Below, piece by piece: positions 36,901 to 51,900 of a stretch of 64,000 nucleotides of DNA. The DNA comes from Rhyacophila brunnea (lineage: Eukaryota; Arthropoda; Insecta; Trichoptera; Rhyacophilidae). The translations under genes were made by a program, and so were the position numbers. The stretch is from the NCBI GenBank assembly GCA_022495005.1, contig JAGYXB010000186.1, positions 62,001 through 126,000 on the forward strand, read 5' to 3'. How positions within the stretch are numbered: the first letter of the stretch is position 1; each line of letters begins with the position of its first letter. Below the pieces are notes generated by a model. It saw only the letters and a program-made list of their open reading frames with translations. It did no database searches and was not told the DNA's origin.

Positions 36901-39900
36901 TATCATTGGGTGCGTAGAGGCTGCTTATTCACTTAATTATTTTTGCAGTATAAAAATTAACTATACCATGATATACTAGTGTTAGACGTAACAGAAACTG
37001 ACCTGGTGCATAGATCAGTGAGGACACACATGGAGTTGACCCGCATGGGAAGGGTGGCATGGGGGGCGGCTAATAGACGAGCGCAGAGCGGTGCGACCCG
37101 CACCGCTGTCGCACGCTCCCGAAGGCTGAGTTTACCAAGAGAAACCACGGCGCTTGCCACTCGCGCATTGACCTCCTCTACACTGTCACCTGCAAGACAC
37201 ATTGTAATAGATATTGCTTGAGATTTTCATGATTGGTGTTGTTGTATTTGGTTCTTGTGCTATCGCTGTCACCATGTGTTCTTCCTCCATTTTTAATCGT
37301 CGTTTGCTCATTGCAGATGCCCTTCCCACAAGATAATGTAGTTAAGTCCATTAATATACACATATCGAGGGTTAAGAAACGAGTTCTCATAAGTGACGAA
37401 ATAACAACCTACACACCATGTATTTCATATCACAAATCAATGTTCATCTGTTTATCTGTATTGAGATTTTATATACAGTAAAACCTCGTTAATACGAATT
37501 CCACGGGACCGAAAATCGCAAAAAAAAATCGAATTACGAAATATGAAATGTATGGGGGAAAAATATAAAAATTTTGAAATTTTTTTATTTTGTTTACGAT
37601 CATAGATGTGTCTACGAAATTTCTGATTCCGTGTATGTTAATGGGTCATAAAATGATGTCAGGATTTTTTAAATTACCTTCTTAAAATAAGTAATTTATG
37701 ATGTTTTAAGAAAAGTCTTGTCACAATTTTCAATGACTGGCTCATGAAATGACTAAACGGTAAATGATGAACATGTACAGTTTAAAAAAAAAGATTTTTT
37801 TCCGGTTAGGTACATGTTCAAACACGCGCGTTAACGTCATGATCTTACTCCCTACTTCAATTTTAGTTTGTCAATTTATGGTTACGGCCGTATGTTGTAG
37901 CTTAATCACTGGGGGATGACAAAAAAAATGGCGTATTTCAAAAAAACACTAAGTACCTTATTCTTAGGTCAATAATTATTATAAAGCAATCATTATTCGT
38001 AGGATGTTTATCACACTTGAATGGTCAAAGACATAGCTTATAATTAGTATCTTTAGAATTATCTTCAAATGTGTTAATCTGACCGATTTTTTGAATAATA
38101 AAATACATTCCATATTTATTTTCGTTAATCGATTTTTTTTGGGTTTTCAGTACCATGGAATTCGTATTAACGAGGTTTTACTGTAAAATCTTTCAAGGGT
38201 TGCTACAGCTAATAATTAATTTCACGCTGGAGATTTATGTATGGTAAGTTAACACCTAATGTGTGCTTTGGCATTTAACTTAGGGTGAATTGAGATAAAA
38301 ACCCCACGCCAGTCGCATCATGATGCAAATTATGTGGTAGAATGCAATATTGCCAACCTGACGTAGGCGGGCAGTCGAAGGAGTTAATGATGCGAATTAA
38401 GGCGTCCACCGTGTCAGGGTGTGGTCGGCGCTGAGCCACCAGAGCCACGTCTGCCACCTCTAGAATGGCTTGATTCTTCAAACGTCTTCCCCCTCCTTCT
38501 CCCTCAATTCCGATGCCTGCTTCTTCTTCCTTTTCTTTCAGGAGATCACTGGCCCAGTCCGAGATATGTGTACTCTAGAGATTCATTGAATTAATTATTC
38601 TACAACCAAACCGTCACGTCTTCAACGTCTTAGCTCTCAAATGAAAATGTAATGTACGGAAGTCGGGTTAATAAATATGTATGTAATATATTCCGCAGCC
38701 ATGACATAAAGTTAAGTCTATACTTATAGAGTGATAGGGACACTAGAGTCAAAATGCTGAAGCCAACATTGAAAAACCTTCTCCATACTATGGGGATGGG
38801 AGTCTTCATAATATATGTATGAAAATAAAGCTGATAATGATGTTGCTAATACTAAAAGTAAGATGTCTATATTAATAAGTGACATGACACATAATTGAAT
38901 GGAGTGAGAAGTAAAGGGGTGGGGTATAGAAAAGTATGTGAAAGGAGAGAAGCCCGATTTTTGAACGAAGCTGAAAGTGTTTAAATTCGCATTTAAGTAT
39001 TTATTGTGATTTTGTAATACAGAAACAGGATATTGGAGACGTAACTAGGCTCTTTGAATTAATTAGCTACGTACTTAACAATGAATCATTTAATAATGCA
39101 ACGTTAATGGATAAGTACTGATTAAATATGATGTCATTACCATATTTTAGGTAATCGAAACCATTGGCAGATATGTTAATTTCTAGATTGGAAGATTTAA
39201 CGCCACCTCCAACTAGATTATCGGTATTAAGCGTCGAAACTAAGGTGAATGGTGACAGTTAAATATAACATTTTTCGCGCGGTAAATTCAGCTGTTATGT
39301 GAGCATAGACAAAAATATAATGCAAACTCTTAAGGCTCATACGCACTTGCAGGCCGCGGCGGTTAACCGTGAGTCGCGGTTTTCCGCAAGGCGGCTGACC
39401 ACTGGGACAGCGGTTAGGTTAGCGGCTAGCCGCAGTCAGTCAAGAATGTGACTTATCTTGGAGTTCTGTTAGCTAGCTCAGGATGTTTGAGAACCCAGAT
39501 AGATCCAATTATAAATAATTGTCTGTACAGTTTTGGAACTAGGACACTTGAAGGAGGGGCGAATCAACTGAGAATGGTTATAAAATAAAACTTATCGGAG
39601 ATTTAAATGTTTTATTCCACTCCTTGTTTGTTAGTACTCACTTAATATTAATTTCAGATTTAAAATATTTGGGTGTTCATTTAGGAACCACTGCTTTACT
39701 ATAATTCTTCTCGTTTATTAGTAGTAATTTAATATTTTTTTTTTTAAATTAATTAAATTAAATATTCGGCACATTTCATGTCCCATAATATGCTAGGTCG
39801 TTTTTCTACATCGTGTATAAATTTTTCCATGTCTAAATCCATAATATTGGAATAAGTTTGTGAATAAGTGGTCAACTGCCATCTAACCATCTACTGCGTA

Positions 39901-42900
39901 GCGCTCCGCGGTGCGGTAGACCGCGGGCGGGCCGCGCTGTGCATGACAACTGCCGAGATGTAGTGCGTATGGTGTAAGCACTTTTCATACAAAAAATGAG
40001 TGGCGGCCTGCCGCAAGTGCGTATGGGCTCTTACGCGATCATAAAATGTACTTCATACTTCATTTGAAGCTAGGTCTAGGGTTTTCTACTACGTGTGACA
40101 CTGCTTCATTCAAAAATCGGACTTCAGGGGATTCAAAATTCACAGTACTGTATGCATTAAATAAGCTGCTAATCATTCTCATTGTGGGTTCATCTGCATT
40201 AAAATTGATTCTATAAGATTTAAAAAATGCTTCACACTAGTATAAGCCAAAATATTATACTGTAGTTGGCGGGTCACACTCACCGATAAATCATCCCACT
40301 TGGAGAGTTTGACGCAGAGCTGAACGAGATGTTTGACAGCAGGCGCAGGCAGACGGCCCGAGCGCAGGCCGGCAAGGAGGGAGGCTCGCAGGGCTGACGC
40401 TCTGTCCGCGTCGAGGTAAGCGCTCCACTCGCCTAACACTTCCAACACCAGCAGAAGCACCCGCCAGTCTTCGCCCTGCAATACACTTCAGGTCAGTGAC
40501 AGTTGGGAATGCACCACTGAACATTATAGCTATGGCCATTGTATTACAGCCCGTTTACAGGTGCATGGATTTATTGGCAGCAGTACATATTGTCGCGACC
40601 ATAATGAAAATTGCAAATGTAAACACGTATTATCGTGCAAATTGCAAGACTGCATGCATGGATCATAAAAGTTTATAGCTACTATAAACTTTTATGATCC
40701 TCGCTACGAACCTGTCGGAAAAAAGTATGAACTACACCGTGCAGAACATTTTGAAGTTACCTATTTTCACAACCTATCTAACCCTGTCAAATAGCAACAT
40801 ACAATGACAACAAATGCGTTTGCTTACGCTTGAATAATGATATTGGTGAGACGGTTAGCACTTTTGTGTGTAAACAGTTATTGTTGTGATACACCATTGT
40901 TGCCAGTAAATTCATGCATGTGTCCAGACACTATATTAGTCTCCAATCAACAGTTTTCGGGCCTGATGCATAAATAACATTTTAGCGAACATGTACGTAT
41001 GTACCATAAACTGCATTGTGAAATCTCACGTATATTTTTTTACATATCATAGACCAGTGAAGAAGAAGAAATTTAATATGTTATTATAGAGTGCAAAGTA
41101 AGTTGAGACTAACCGCCGGTTGTGAGAATGAGTCGTTGAAGTAGTCGAGAACAAAGTTGACACGCGGCATTGCGATGTGTCGAGCCACACACGAGAGCAA
41201 CATCCAACAGCATAAGTTGTACTCCGTGCCCACGTGCGTCAGCAGTATCTCCACCAGATGATTGCTGAAATAACATGCGAAATAAATAATATGAACACGA
41301 CAGATGCTGTTTCGTCATAGAAAATGCCGGTGGAGGTAAGTAATATAATATCATATAATACACATTATCGCAGTGTGATATTGTTTCTAGCAATTAGAAG
41401 GCTGGGAATCAAAAGTTTCTTAGATATGAATGATTTGTCTTTTGGCAAGAGTGTTGATTCTTGGAAATTCCAACTCTCATGATTGTGTTTTTAAATACTA
41501 CAGTAAAACTTCGTTAATCCGACTGCCGCGACTGTATTCCAGCAAAACGCAAACCTTGACCTGTGGATAACGCAAGAAATATTTTTAATACGGCACTGAG
41601 AATTTTATTAAAATAATTACAAGATAAAAAGAACTTTTTATATACATTTTTAAATTTTCTGTTGAATCATATAAATTTGACTTGACTAGCTTAAACGATC
41701 AAAAAAAAATTGTACTTGATAGAAATAATACTGAAATGTCATATTGATTTCCATAGTTAAGTATAGTTTAGCTAGTCGGGAAGTTAGTTAAAAATCGATT
41801 GCAAGATTTGTACCGGACAAACAACCACCGGACAAATAAGAATAGGAGCTAAGTAAAACGTTGTAAAATAGCCCGATCCATCCGCCTACTCCCACCTATA
41901 TAACTTTGTCAAAAATATGTTGTATTAATTTCATAAACATCGATCTTTCGAACCCTCTTAATCTATTTAGATTCGCCGGTACGATTGCATCAGTTCAAAT
42001 CTACGCGGTATTTTTCAGCGGCTGCGCAGTAGGTATACAAAATATTTTCATTCGAGTTGAGTGTGCGCCGAGGAATTTACCGTGTAAAGTTGAATATTCA
42101 CCGCGATCTTTATAACATCATGTTTGCGGGAATACGAAAAAGACAACCAAAAAACCGAACCGAAAACAGAAATGTGTCGAAATATTTCTAAAAATGTAGG
42201 TACTTGAACTTGTGTTCTGGATTATGTCATTTATTACTCATGTGTCACCCCAATTGTTTCAAAGTCATAAATCGAGCTTATTATTGAAAGTCTTAAATAT
42301 GTGGTAAAGATGCGTCCACACGGAATGAAAAAATATATATTATTATATTTTAGTTTAGACGATTGCAAGTTTTACCAATAAGTTACAGTAAAACTTCGAA
42401 AAAAAATTCGAATTACGAATCATGAAATGTATGGGGGAAAAATATTAAAATTTTGAATTTTGTTTCCGATCATAGATGTGCCTACCGAATTGGGTCATAA
42501 AATGTCAGGATTATTTGTGTTACCTTCTTAAAATAAGTAATTTTTGATTTTTTAAGTAAAGTCTGTCACAATTTTCAATGACTGGCTCATGAAATAGTGT
42601 ACTTTATTACGATTAATTGAATATTTTTGTATGCCAGGGACTCTGATTTCGAATTACGAAATTCTAATTAAAGGTATGGTTTTATATGAAAATAATGTTC
42701 AATGGACTTTTTTTTCGCGAAATTTCGAATTACGGCGAATTTAGAATTATCAGTGTTCTTACTAACGAGGTTTTACTGTATAATTGTGCTTATTTCATTG
42801 ACAGTTCTCTAGTGGTGGTCCTACTTATTATTTTTCATCTGAAATTTGTATCCCAAGAGTAGTTTAAAGAAAATAACTAAGTATGAAAATATGCAGAAAT

Positions 42901-45900
42901 TAACCCTTGGTATGGGCATTTTCAGACTACTGTTGACCATCGGCAGCTCCTCTAATACCATGCAAGTGCAACGCCTGCATTTTTGAAGACATCGCTTAAC
43001 TTTTCATTGTTATTCATACGTGTATCACTCACTTCGCGAAGTAGAACATGTAGCAGTATTGTTAACAATTCTCCGTTCATGAGCACAAAGCGATTGCGTC
43101 CAAATAGATTTTCAGTTTGCACAGGATAACAATGAGGTCATTATATACTGCTTAAACGGTGGCCGAATGTTCCTGTAATGACGTTTTGTGTAGAATTTTT
43201 TACACACTTTTAGATCGGCGCACGAAACGAAGGACTCTAGAAACAAAAACGCCAGTTTCTGTTTTATAACAATGTTGGGGAGTTAATTTTTAAAGTTAAC
43301 TTATTTAATGAATCGCCAACAGTTTGCGAAAAGACAAACCTGCCACGTTTATTTCTGAACCACTCAAATTCATTCAAAATAATAAAAAAACACATCAGTG
43401 GTTATTTATTTGGCTAATGCTCTAAAGCATTGTTCACTCAGAGCGTAAGCCATAAACTGTAACATTTATATTTCTTTATTGATATTAAATTATTCTTGCT
43501 GTTCAAATCTTTTTTGAGAATTAGTATAAATAAACAAAAACATATTTAATTTACCTTCTGAGAAGTCGGTAAGAGAACACGGTAGCCTTCGGTGATTGAC
43601 ATAATCATGAAAAGACGCTTTACGACCTTACGTGGCTAGGACACGTCGTACCCTTATGGCACAGCCTCAAGGGTTCCGTCGCCATGGCTGGCCCTCACTC
43701 ACCCTGCAGTGGTGCCACAAAAGCGACCTACGTGATGCAGGTCTGACATGGCGGGAGGCACAAGAGTTGGCGATGGACCAAGGGAAGTGGCGCGAACTTG
43801 TGCTTGCCCTATGCTCCAATGCTGGGTCGTGACAGGGTGAAAGAAGATCTTCTCTTTATAGAAGGTAAACCATTGCGCACTACCAGAAAATGCTATTCTG
43901 AAGACCACAGGCCGCCACTGCTGTTGACTATGTTTCTGGATATTAAAATAGAAATTTAAGCAACCAAAACCTTAGAATCCTGGAATCGGCAGCCAACATA
44001 GTGCAGGCTCTGGCGAGATGCCTTCGCATGTTGGCACGCACCACGGCCGACAGGAGCGCCCACGGACCGCGCTTCATCCCCTCCACATGTTCGTCTATTG
44101 AAGTCACTATCAGGGTTTTTATATTCTCTACCACTAACTCTTGGACCTATAAAAAAAAGAATTCATTGACAATTTGATACGATCATCGATGACTCCACAC
44201 GGGTCGTATTTCGCAAAAAATCGGATACAGATAGGGAAACTTACACAATCCTTATGTATTGTGTGTGCAAGCTGCATAGAATAGATAGAATGTTTTATTT
44301 TAGTTATTCAGAATGAACATTCTACATAATTTAATCACAAAAAGCATACAAATAATTGTGTTTCCTAACAAAAATAATTAAATTTCAATAACTGTTTAAA
44401 ATACAGTTCTACTAAAGAATGAAGTTGCTTTTTTAGGATAATATTTCACCAAATTGAGAATCAAAGTTAGTACTCACTCCCTATCAGGAGAATTGATTCC
44501 AAATGTTCATCTGTTGATCTGTATCGAGATTTTATGTATTTCATGTTTCAAAATACGCTTTCACCCAGCTTGTTGCTGCCAAATAGAGGTATAAATCCTT
44601 CAGTATAATATGATCTAACTCAATGATACTCAACCTTTTTTTTTCTTAGGGCCAAATACATATATCGACGGCCCCAGGAAAAACCATGATAAGTCTAAAA
44701 TCATAAATGTTCAGGAGAGCGAAAAAACTAAAATATTTACGCTATTAAATTCATCATATAAAATGAGTAAGTTTTTTCTTATCTTATTTAAATAAATCAG
44801 ATAGACCATTTTATGGTCTATATTCCTATCAAAATTTAATGGTGATTAATTAATTAACAGCTGAGATAATGTCCAAAAATCGTTTTTATTTGGAATAATA
44901 TTACGCACTTTATATTTCGACTCGATTCAACATGCTTTTGCGCGGACGAAATAGATTACTGACTCCGCATAACAAATTCATATTCTGAGATAGAAACCTT
45001 ATTTAACGTCGCATTTTTCTTACTCCATACGATTTTATGAATTACAACTATAGTTATAACGCTCTTTTACGGAAAAATTGACATTGCGCAATATTTAACT
45101 CGAAATAGTACAGCGTGTCTATAAAATCTTAACAAGGGATATAGGGACATATTGATATATATATATTTTTATACGGAGTTTTTATAATTTAAATGTATTT
45201 AAGTATGACTTTTTATGTTTTTTTGCAAATTATTATTGATATTTTTATAAATAATCAGAATATGTACATTACGAAATAATAAACATCCAGGAAAAATGTT
45301 TATAATGGAATAATAAAGAAGTTATGAGGAAATTAGTACATAACACTACTTACTACACCATCAATAAAATATCTATTTTTTATACCTACTTCGTAACAAA
45401 TTTTTCATTAAAAATATAGAATAGATAGAAAAAAACAATATAATGTTAATGGTCATGTATATCAGTAGAACAATTTTAATTTAATTAATATTCAGTACAA
45501 TTATCGAAACCAGAGAGATAATATATTTCATTAAATAAATCATTGTAAGTTCGTTAATAGTTTACATAAAGGATATACTGAGTGAATTAAATTAGTAATT
45601 ATCACTTTAGAACACGCATAATTATGATTGTTCAATATAAAAATACAAAAATATTAAATAACCAGTGGAATATAATATTATACATAACAATTTGGCACAA
45701 ATGTACCTACCAAAGCATCGAAATGTTGGAAAAAATATATTTAAGTAGGTTTATTAGTTTCAAAAATTTTAATACTAATAAACCTAAGGAAAGTGTTATT
45801 TATAACCTAATAATTATTATTTAAAGACAGCTGAATTCACTTTCGTTATCAAATGAGATAGCATTATTAAAATGTTCATCAGCAGAAGTTAAATTCATAT

Positions 45901-48900
45901 AAAATTTATACTAGGCTTGTATAACATACACATTCTATAATCATGATTAGGTAATTACCTATCTAAAATAACATTGATACAACATTATGTAGTTCTTATG
46001 TAACAAGAGTGATAACCTTTTCAGTACCTACCTTATATTCTCTTTTTTCAATTCAATTTTTGCAACATGATAATATCATTAAGATATTATCTTTCTGTAG
46101 GTAATTGATCTTGTAAAATTGTAATTATAAGCTTATAAATACTGATCCAGTGATCATATTAACTATCGTTGTGTTTTTCTAATGTTTATTGTTGATATGA
46201 GTTTAATTACCGATTAGTAAACATAGATGGATTATATTTAATTGTCAACATAAATCATGAAACATCAGTATAAGTACGTCTTAACTGAACTCAGTTATGT
46301 TAATTAATACGAGGTGTCATGATTGCATTAATATAATTGGAAAGTTAAAATAAGTATGTACCTCCCCAACATTGTAATATTTAGTTTAAAATTTAAATAA
46401 TCGTGGTACGAATCTGCATTTTTCTAAACGGTTGGCTTTCAAGTAGTATTTTCTTTAAATGATACATTATGTTATCTAATCCAATCGATTACGTAGAGTT
46501 TTTTTATTTATCAACAAAACATCCTTTAATATCCGTTGTCATTCATATCACTTTATTTAACTTATTTTGATCGATCTAAAAATTGTATAACTCCGACCGA
46601 TTTAACTTAGATAAAATATTAATTACTATTTTTGCTAGTTTTCATATTTTAAAACAATCATATTCAATAAATTACTAAATAATTTACTAGATTTAAAACC
46701 AATTGATATTTTGTTCAATAGTATAGGTACCTACCAGATACCAAATTTTAATCTCATCTTATATACATTACTTACCTAGATTCTAGACAATAATAAATGC
46801 TTCATAAACTGACTATTTTCATACACGGTTTTCGGTAAAATTCTATTGAAAATAATAGATAAAATAAGTTTTCAAAAAACCCGGCTAATCTCCCTTTTAG
46901 GTGACCGAAAAGTAATAATAATATATACCCTTTTATATTATTGCAAAAATACTATTAACACGTAGGACGTATTTTTTTTATTTTTAGCCGAACTCATAAT
47001 ATTATTATTACAATGAGCTTAAGTTGGTCCCAATCAACTAGTAAGCCTTTCGGAAATTCTCACCATTTCAAAGTGTAGGTAATAAAAATGATTTTTTTCA
47101 CTTTCTTAAGTCATAAATATTATTCCGTAATTAGTAAGAATTTAGCTAAAAGAATAATAAAATAAACTCTCTTGTATTTGCTAGCTAGGTAAGTCCTTCC
47201 TTTTAAATAATAAAATATTTTGTAATTTAAACATGAAAATACTGCCTAGTTGTTATTATCGATGTACAAGACTAATTTAATCAAAATGTGTCATACTGTA
47301 CCGAAAATAAAATAATTTTTTGAAGTTAAAACATAATATTATAGGTATAAGCATCGGCCTATAACATCGTGGGTTCCGAGTTCGAATCATGGATCTGAAA
47401 AATAGATACAAATTGTTTTTCAATTTGTGCTCGGAGTCCTAATAGGTTGAGCAAGTGGCTGACATCCATTTCTCGTAAAAACAAAACCTGTTCTCCAATC
47501 TGTGGGGGGCCTCATTAGGATCGGACATGATCGGATATTTTAGGTGGGTACATTTTTAATTGCAAAACAATTTGTTTTCTAGTGATAGGTAATAATATTT
47601 AATTAAAATATGTCGTTTTCTGCTGGGTATTTATTTAAATTAAGTTTATTTATAATTACATACTTTTTTACTCATCTAAATAATTGAAACAGTGAATTAT
47701 TATAATGATATATCCATATCGTTTTCTATTGGATATTTGTTTAATATCAAATAATATAGCAATTTCAAACTTAAACATTACCTACAACATTGTTTTTTGG
47801 GTATCTAAATAGAAGAGTAATTAACCAAAAATAGTCGAAGAAAGCTTGTGGAGGTCTTTATTTTGCGGTGGATTGAAATTGGCTGATGAATCAAAATTAA
47901 TATTTAAACATTATTACTGTGTCCTAGTATAGTATAAGTACCTACCTATATTAGTACAAAATAATTCTTTTCTATTTTGTTTGTTTTATATTCAATAATA
48001 TAATATTTTGATAATAAAACACTAGTACTAGTAACTAATGAGTAGCTTTTTAACTAAAACTGCATTTACCTACTGCAAATTCCAATATTTTCCGAAGATA
48101 AACCAATATATTTTTCGAAACTAATGTGATACGTCAATATAAACCATGCCGTATATTAGGATCTCCGTTAAAGACTGTTATAGCAAGTATAACAACCCTC
48201 TTACTCGTAAAATAAAACGCAGTACACTTTTTTATTGATATATGACTATACTCCTCGGATATTTATGTGAACACAAATTTGGTCGATGCGATATGTAGAT
48301 ATAGAGCACCATTGTCGAAAACCTAACTTTGTCAATTTTTATGCTAGAGACCTGAAATTTTTACAGGACATGCACAAAAAATATGATATTATAAAAAGCT
48401 AATAAAACTTAAAACGCTATTTTCAGACTTATCATGGTTTTTCCTGGGGCCGTCGATATATATTTGTAAAGTAACGCGGGCCGCATCACTACTGATGTGA
48501 CCTTTTTTACAAAACATTTTTGAGATTTTAAAAATTATGCGTGTTTTTTAAATTAATCGTGTGCAATAGCAACACTCTTATACCAGATCTGATGTGGACC
48601 ATAATGACAATCCTCTTCGGGAAACGAATCTCAAGATATACGAAATTCCTGATAATAAATGTGTTTCGGGCCGCAGGTTGAGTATCGCTGATCTAACTGG
48701 ACATAATCATCGCTTGGGATACATTTGTAGAATTCTGTTAGATTCATCTCTTGAAGCGCTGCCAAATTATAACTGTGTCACAGTAGAGAAAACTATGCAG
48801 CATGCGAATGCGACACTATACAGGCGCCACATTCAATCTTTCGCAAAGTCGGCCATTCCATTATAGCGCTGACTTTGATATTTTAAAGAATTCAAAAATG

Positions 48901-51900
48901 TAAAATTCATTCTTCACTTCTAGGCCGTACAAAAAGAGGTGGAGCTGGATATGATTCGTGGGCCATAATTTGCCGACACCTGTGTTAAATCATAATCATT
49001 GCATTGCCCACTAATCTTCAATGTTATTAACCTGGCACTCGCGGGCTATTGTAGTATGACGAATTCACTCTCCGCGGTGACGGTTTTTGTTTAATTTAAC
49101 TTCTGTGTTTCATAATAAAAATGGTAATAAAAAATGAGTTTTATGGCTCTTTAGGCGCCTAGACATGTTCAGATTATTTTACAACATTAAAAAACCGTAA
49201 TAAATCAGTCATAATGTCAAAAATATCCGAAGAAATTAATTCTATACAAAGACTCACCATTTAGAAGATTTCCGCCATTTTGTTTTATGTATATGGAGCA
49301 CTGCAAGGCTTGTATTTTGTTATTCGTCACGCTCGTGCTTGACGCGAGTATAGAAACACTTCACAAATGGTAATAAAATCACACATAATGTTTTTTCCCT
49401 GAGTAGGGTCGTAAATATAGCACAATAATTTTAGACTAAACAAACTTTTAGGCAGACACTTAAACAGCTATTAAATATTATTACTGAGTTACATATTTAT
49501 TTTTACTTTTCACATTTAAAATTGTTTTGAAGAGTGGTAGATTTTATAACACGGACTGAGACATAAAGCCACATTGCAAATACAACACATATATCTAGAT
49601 AGAGATGTTTTTTTTATTAATTTTTGAATTTCCGCACACATGACAGCGTCTTCTGGGCTTTTTATTATTTGCCGTGGGCGGAATGTGTTCCGGCAAATGA
49701 TCTGTTAAAGTTCTAGGTAACAACCTCAATGGATTTTCACTAGTCGATGGTCTGGGTTGTGGAGTTTTCGTGATTTTCACAGCGTACTTAGCAACTAATT
49801 GTTTTATCACGACTAACTGAAATTCTCCTAAAGTTTTTTTACTACCAGTAACAGATTTATACATATAGAATGAATTTAATAAATAGAGGTCAATCATGTG
49901 AAATGCTACTTTTTTGTACCATTTCACAGATTTCCTCATGCACGACAAGCTGCTGAGCATCATGTCGGCCTTGTCGACAGTCCCCATATTTTTATTATAC
50001 TCTAAGATGCACTTTGGCTTCATAATGGGTTCTCCGGTTCTAAAATTAGTTTTACCGGTTGGACCGAAGGAGTCATCGTGCATGGTTGTAAGCATGTGGA
50101 CATCTCTTCTGTCACACCATTTGAGAGCCAACAGTGGGCTTTTTGACTTTGCCTCTGTCTCCCCCTTTTTCAGCTTTTTGAAGCATGGCATTTCTTTGCG
50201 ATTCTTACGTACAGTCCCACAAGCATTGGTTTTATTTTCATGGAGGTGTTTGAATAACTGTGGACCGGTGTACCAGTTATCGCACCACAACGAATGCCCT
50301 TTGCCCAGATACTCGGTCAGCAGCGTTGTCACAACAGCTCCGGAAATTCCAAAGTTTTGGCTATCCACTATGTCTGTCCCGTCACCACAATAAATAATAA
50401 AATCTAAAATATAACCCGTCATAACGTCACACAGCACGAACATTTTGATACCGAAACGATGACGCTTCGATGGAATAAATTGTTTAAAAATAAGTCTCCC
50501 TTTAAAAACAATAATGCTCTCATCGATACAGAGATTTTGATGCGGAATCATCGTGTCTTTGAAAATTTTGCGTGTATGCTCTAAAAGTAACCTAATTTTA
50601 TTTAGTCTATCTGAGGTAACACTTGTTGGATCGGAAAAATGGAGCATTTGGAGCAATAACTCATATCGGTCTCTAGGCATTGTCTGACCGAAAATGGGTG
50701 CACTTAAAAAACAATCCGTACTCCAGTGTTCTTCTAGTGACAAATGTTTGTTTCGTGTCATGAGCATTGACACCGCAAAAAATGCATATAATTCTGATAC
50801 AGTTGTATCGATCCAATTATGAGAACGTGATTTTGGTCCAAGTTCTTGAGTATTATATTGATAGTGAAAAAAAATGTTTGTTTGTTGGACTACCTTCAAC
50901 ATTATATCACGGTTTAAAAAATGTTCAAAAAAAAGACACTCAGGCGAAGTCTCAGTCAAATCGCTGTTTGCTATGCCGGATTGAAAATCATCAAACTCAT
51001 ACACGATCGGGACATGGGGTCCGGATGTCCATGTTCTCAAGTGTTCAATTGGCTCTTCTGATATATCTACATCACTGAGGTCAGATGGTTCCAATTCTTC
51101 TTCAGACATTTCGTAATCGGAGTCCAATTCCTCACTTAAACCAGCCATATTGAAGTTTGAAAAAAGTTCTCAACCAAACACTCACACGATAACAAAGGTA
51201 AAATAGTCCAAAAAAATATAGTCAAAACACCTTATAACAGTTTAATACACATGAATGGAATAGTTAAAAACACATAAACAATAACACAGACAAAATATTT
51301 ATAAATATTATAATAGTATTCACACAATACAATAGATCGCGTAAAATACGTAATATTTTGTACGGAAAAACGACAAGAGCGATTCCTTGCACAGTCCTCT
51401 CACAACAGTGATATTACGCATACTGCGCAAACGCAGTAAAGTGGCGCGATGTTTCAAGCCAAAATTAAATGAGCGTAGATTGACGGCCTGTCGAAGGCAT
51501 GTCAAACATCGAAGTTTTAGTATTGTAACATAATTTATTTGACAATATTATATATATGTCACCGTTGGTAATGAAATAAGGCAAATTATGGTAGAGATTT
51601 CAAAATCATGCGTCATGTATATTCTACATAATCGACCGGCGCATTTTTGCGTACAACATTGGCGACAGAAGCGCTGTAGCCCCGTAGTTTTGCGCAATTT
51701 CGCGTACTACTTTCGTGACAGAAGCGGGCGCCGGGTTAAACAGCTTTCGCAGACGCAAATAATTAGTGGTTTCTAGTTTTCTGATTTACTAAAAATGTCT
51801 CAGGGAATAAGAAGCAAACCTTTGTTTCAGGATCGGAGAGCTGGTGCATGGGGCCTGATAACCAAGCGTCCATGACACAGTTTGTGTGATAGCGTTGCGC

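Noticed and set aside
41109..41393. 94-codon minus-strand open frame across NCAPD3 exon 7
   Set aside because: Splice phase and family alignment require another frame; this one is out of phase and includes intron sequence.
42920..43095. Coding-looking minus-strand stretch (EVSDTRMNNNEKLSDVFKNA)
   Set aside because: The family could not be recognised and it does not fit NCAPD3; not called as a gene.
48594..48866. Plus-strand open frame crossing the right end of the large hAT
   Set aside because: It spans the terminal repeat and target duplication, so it cannot be an ancestral gene.
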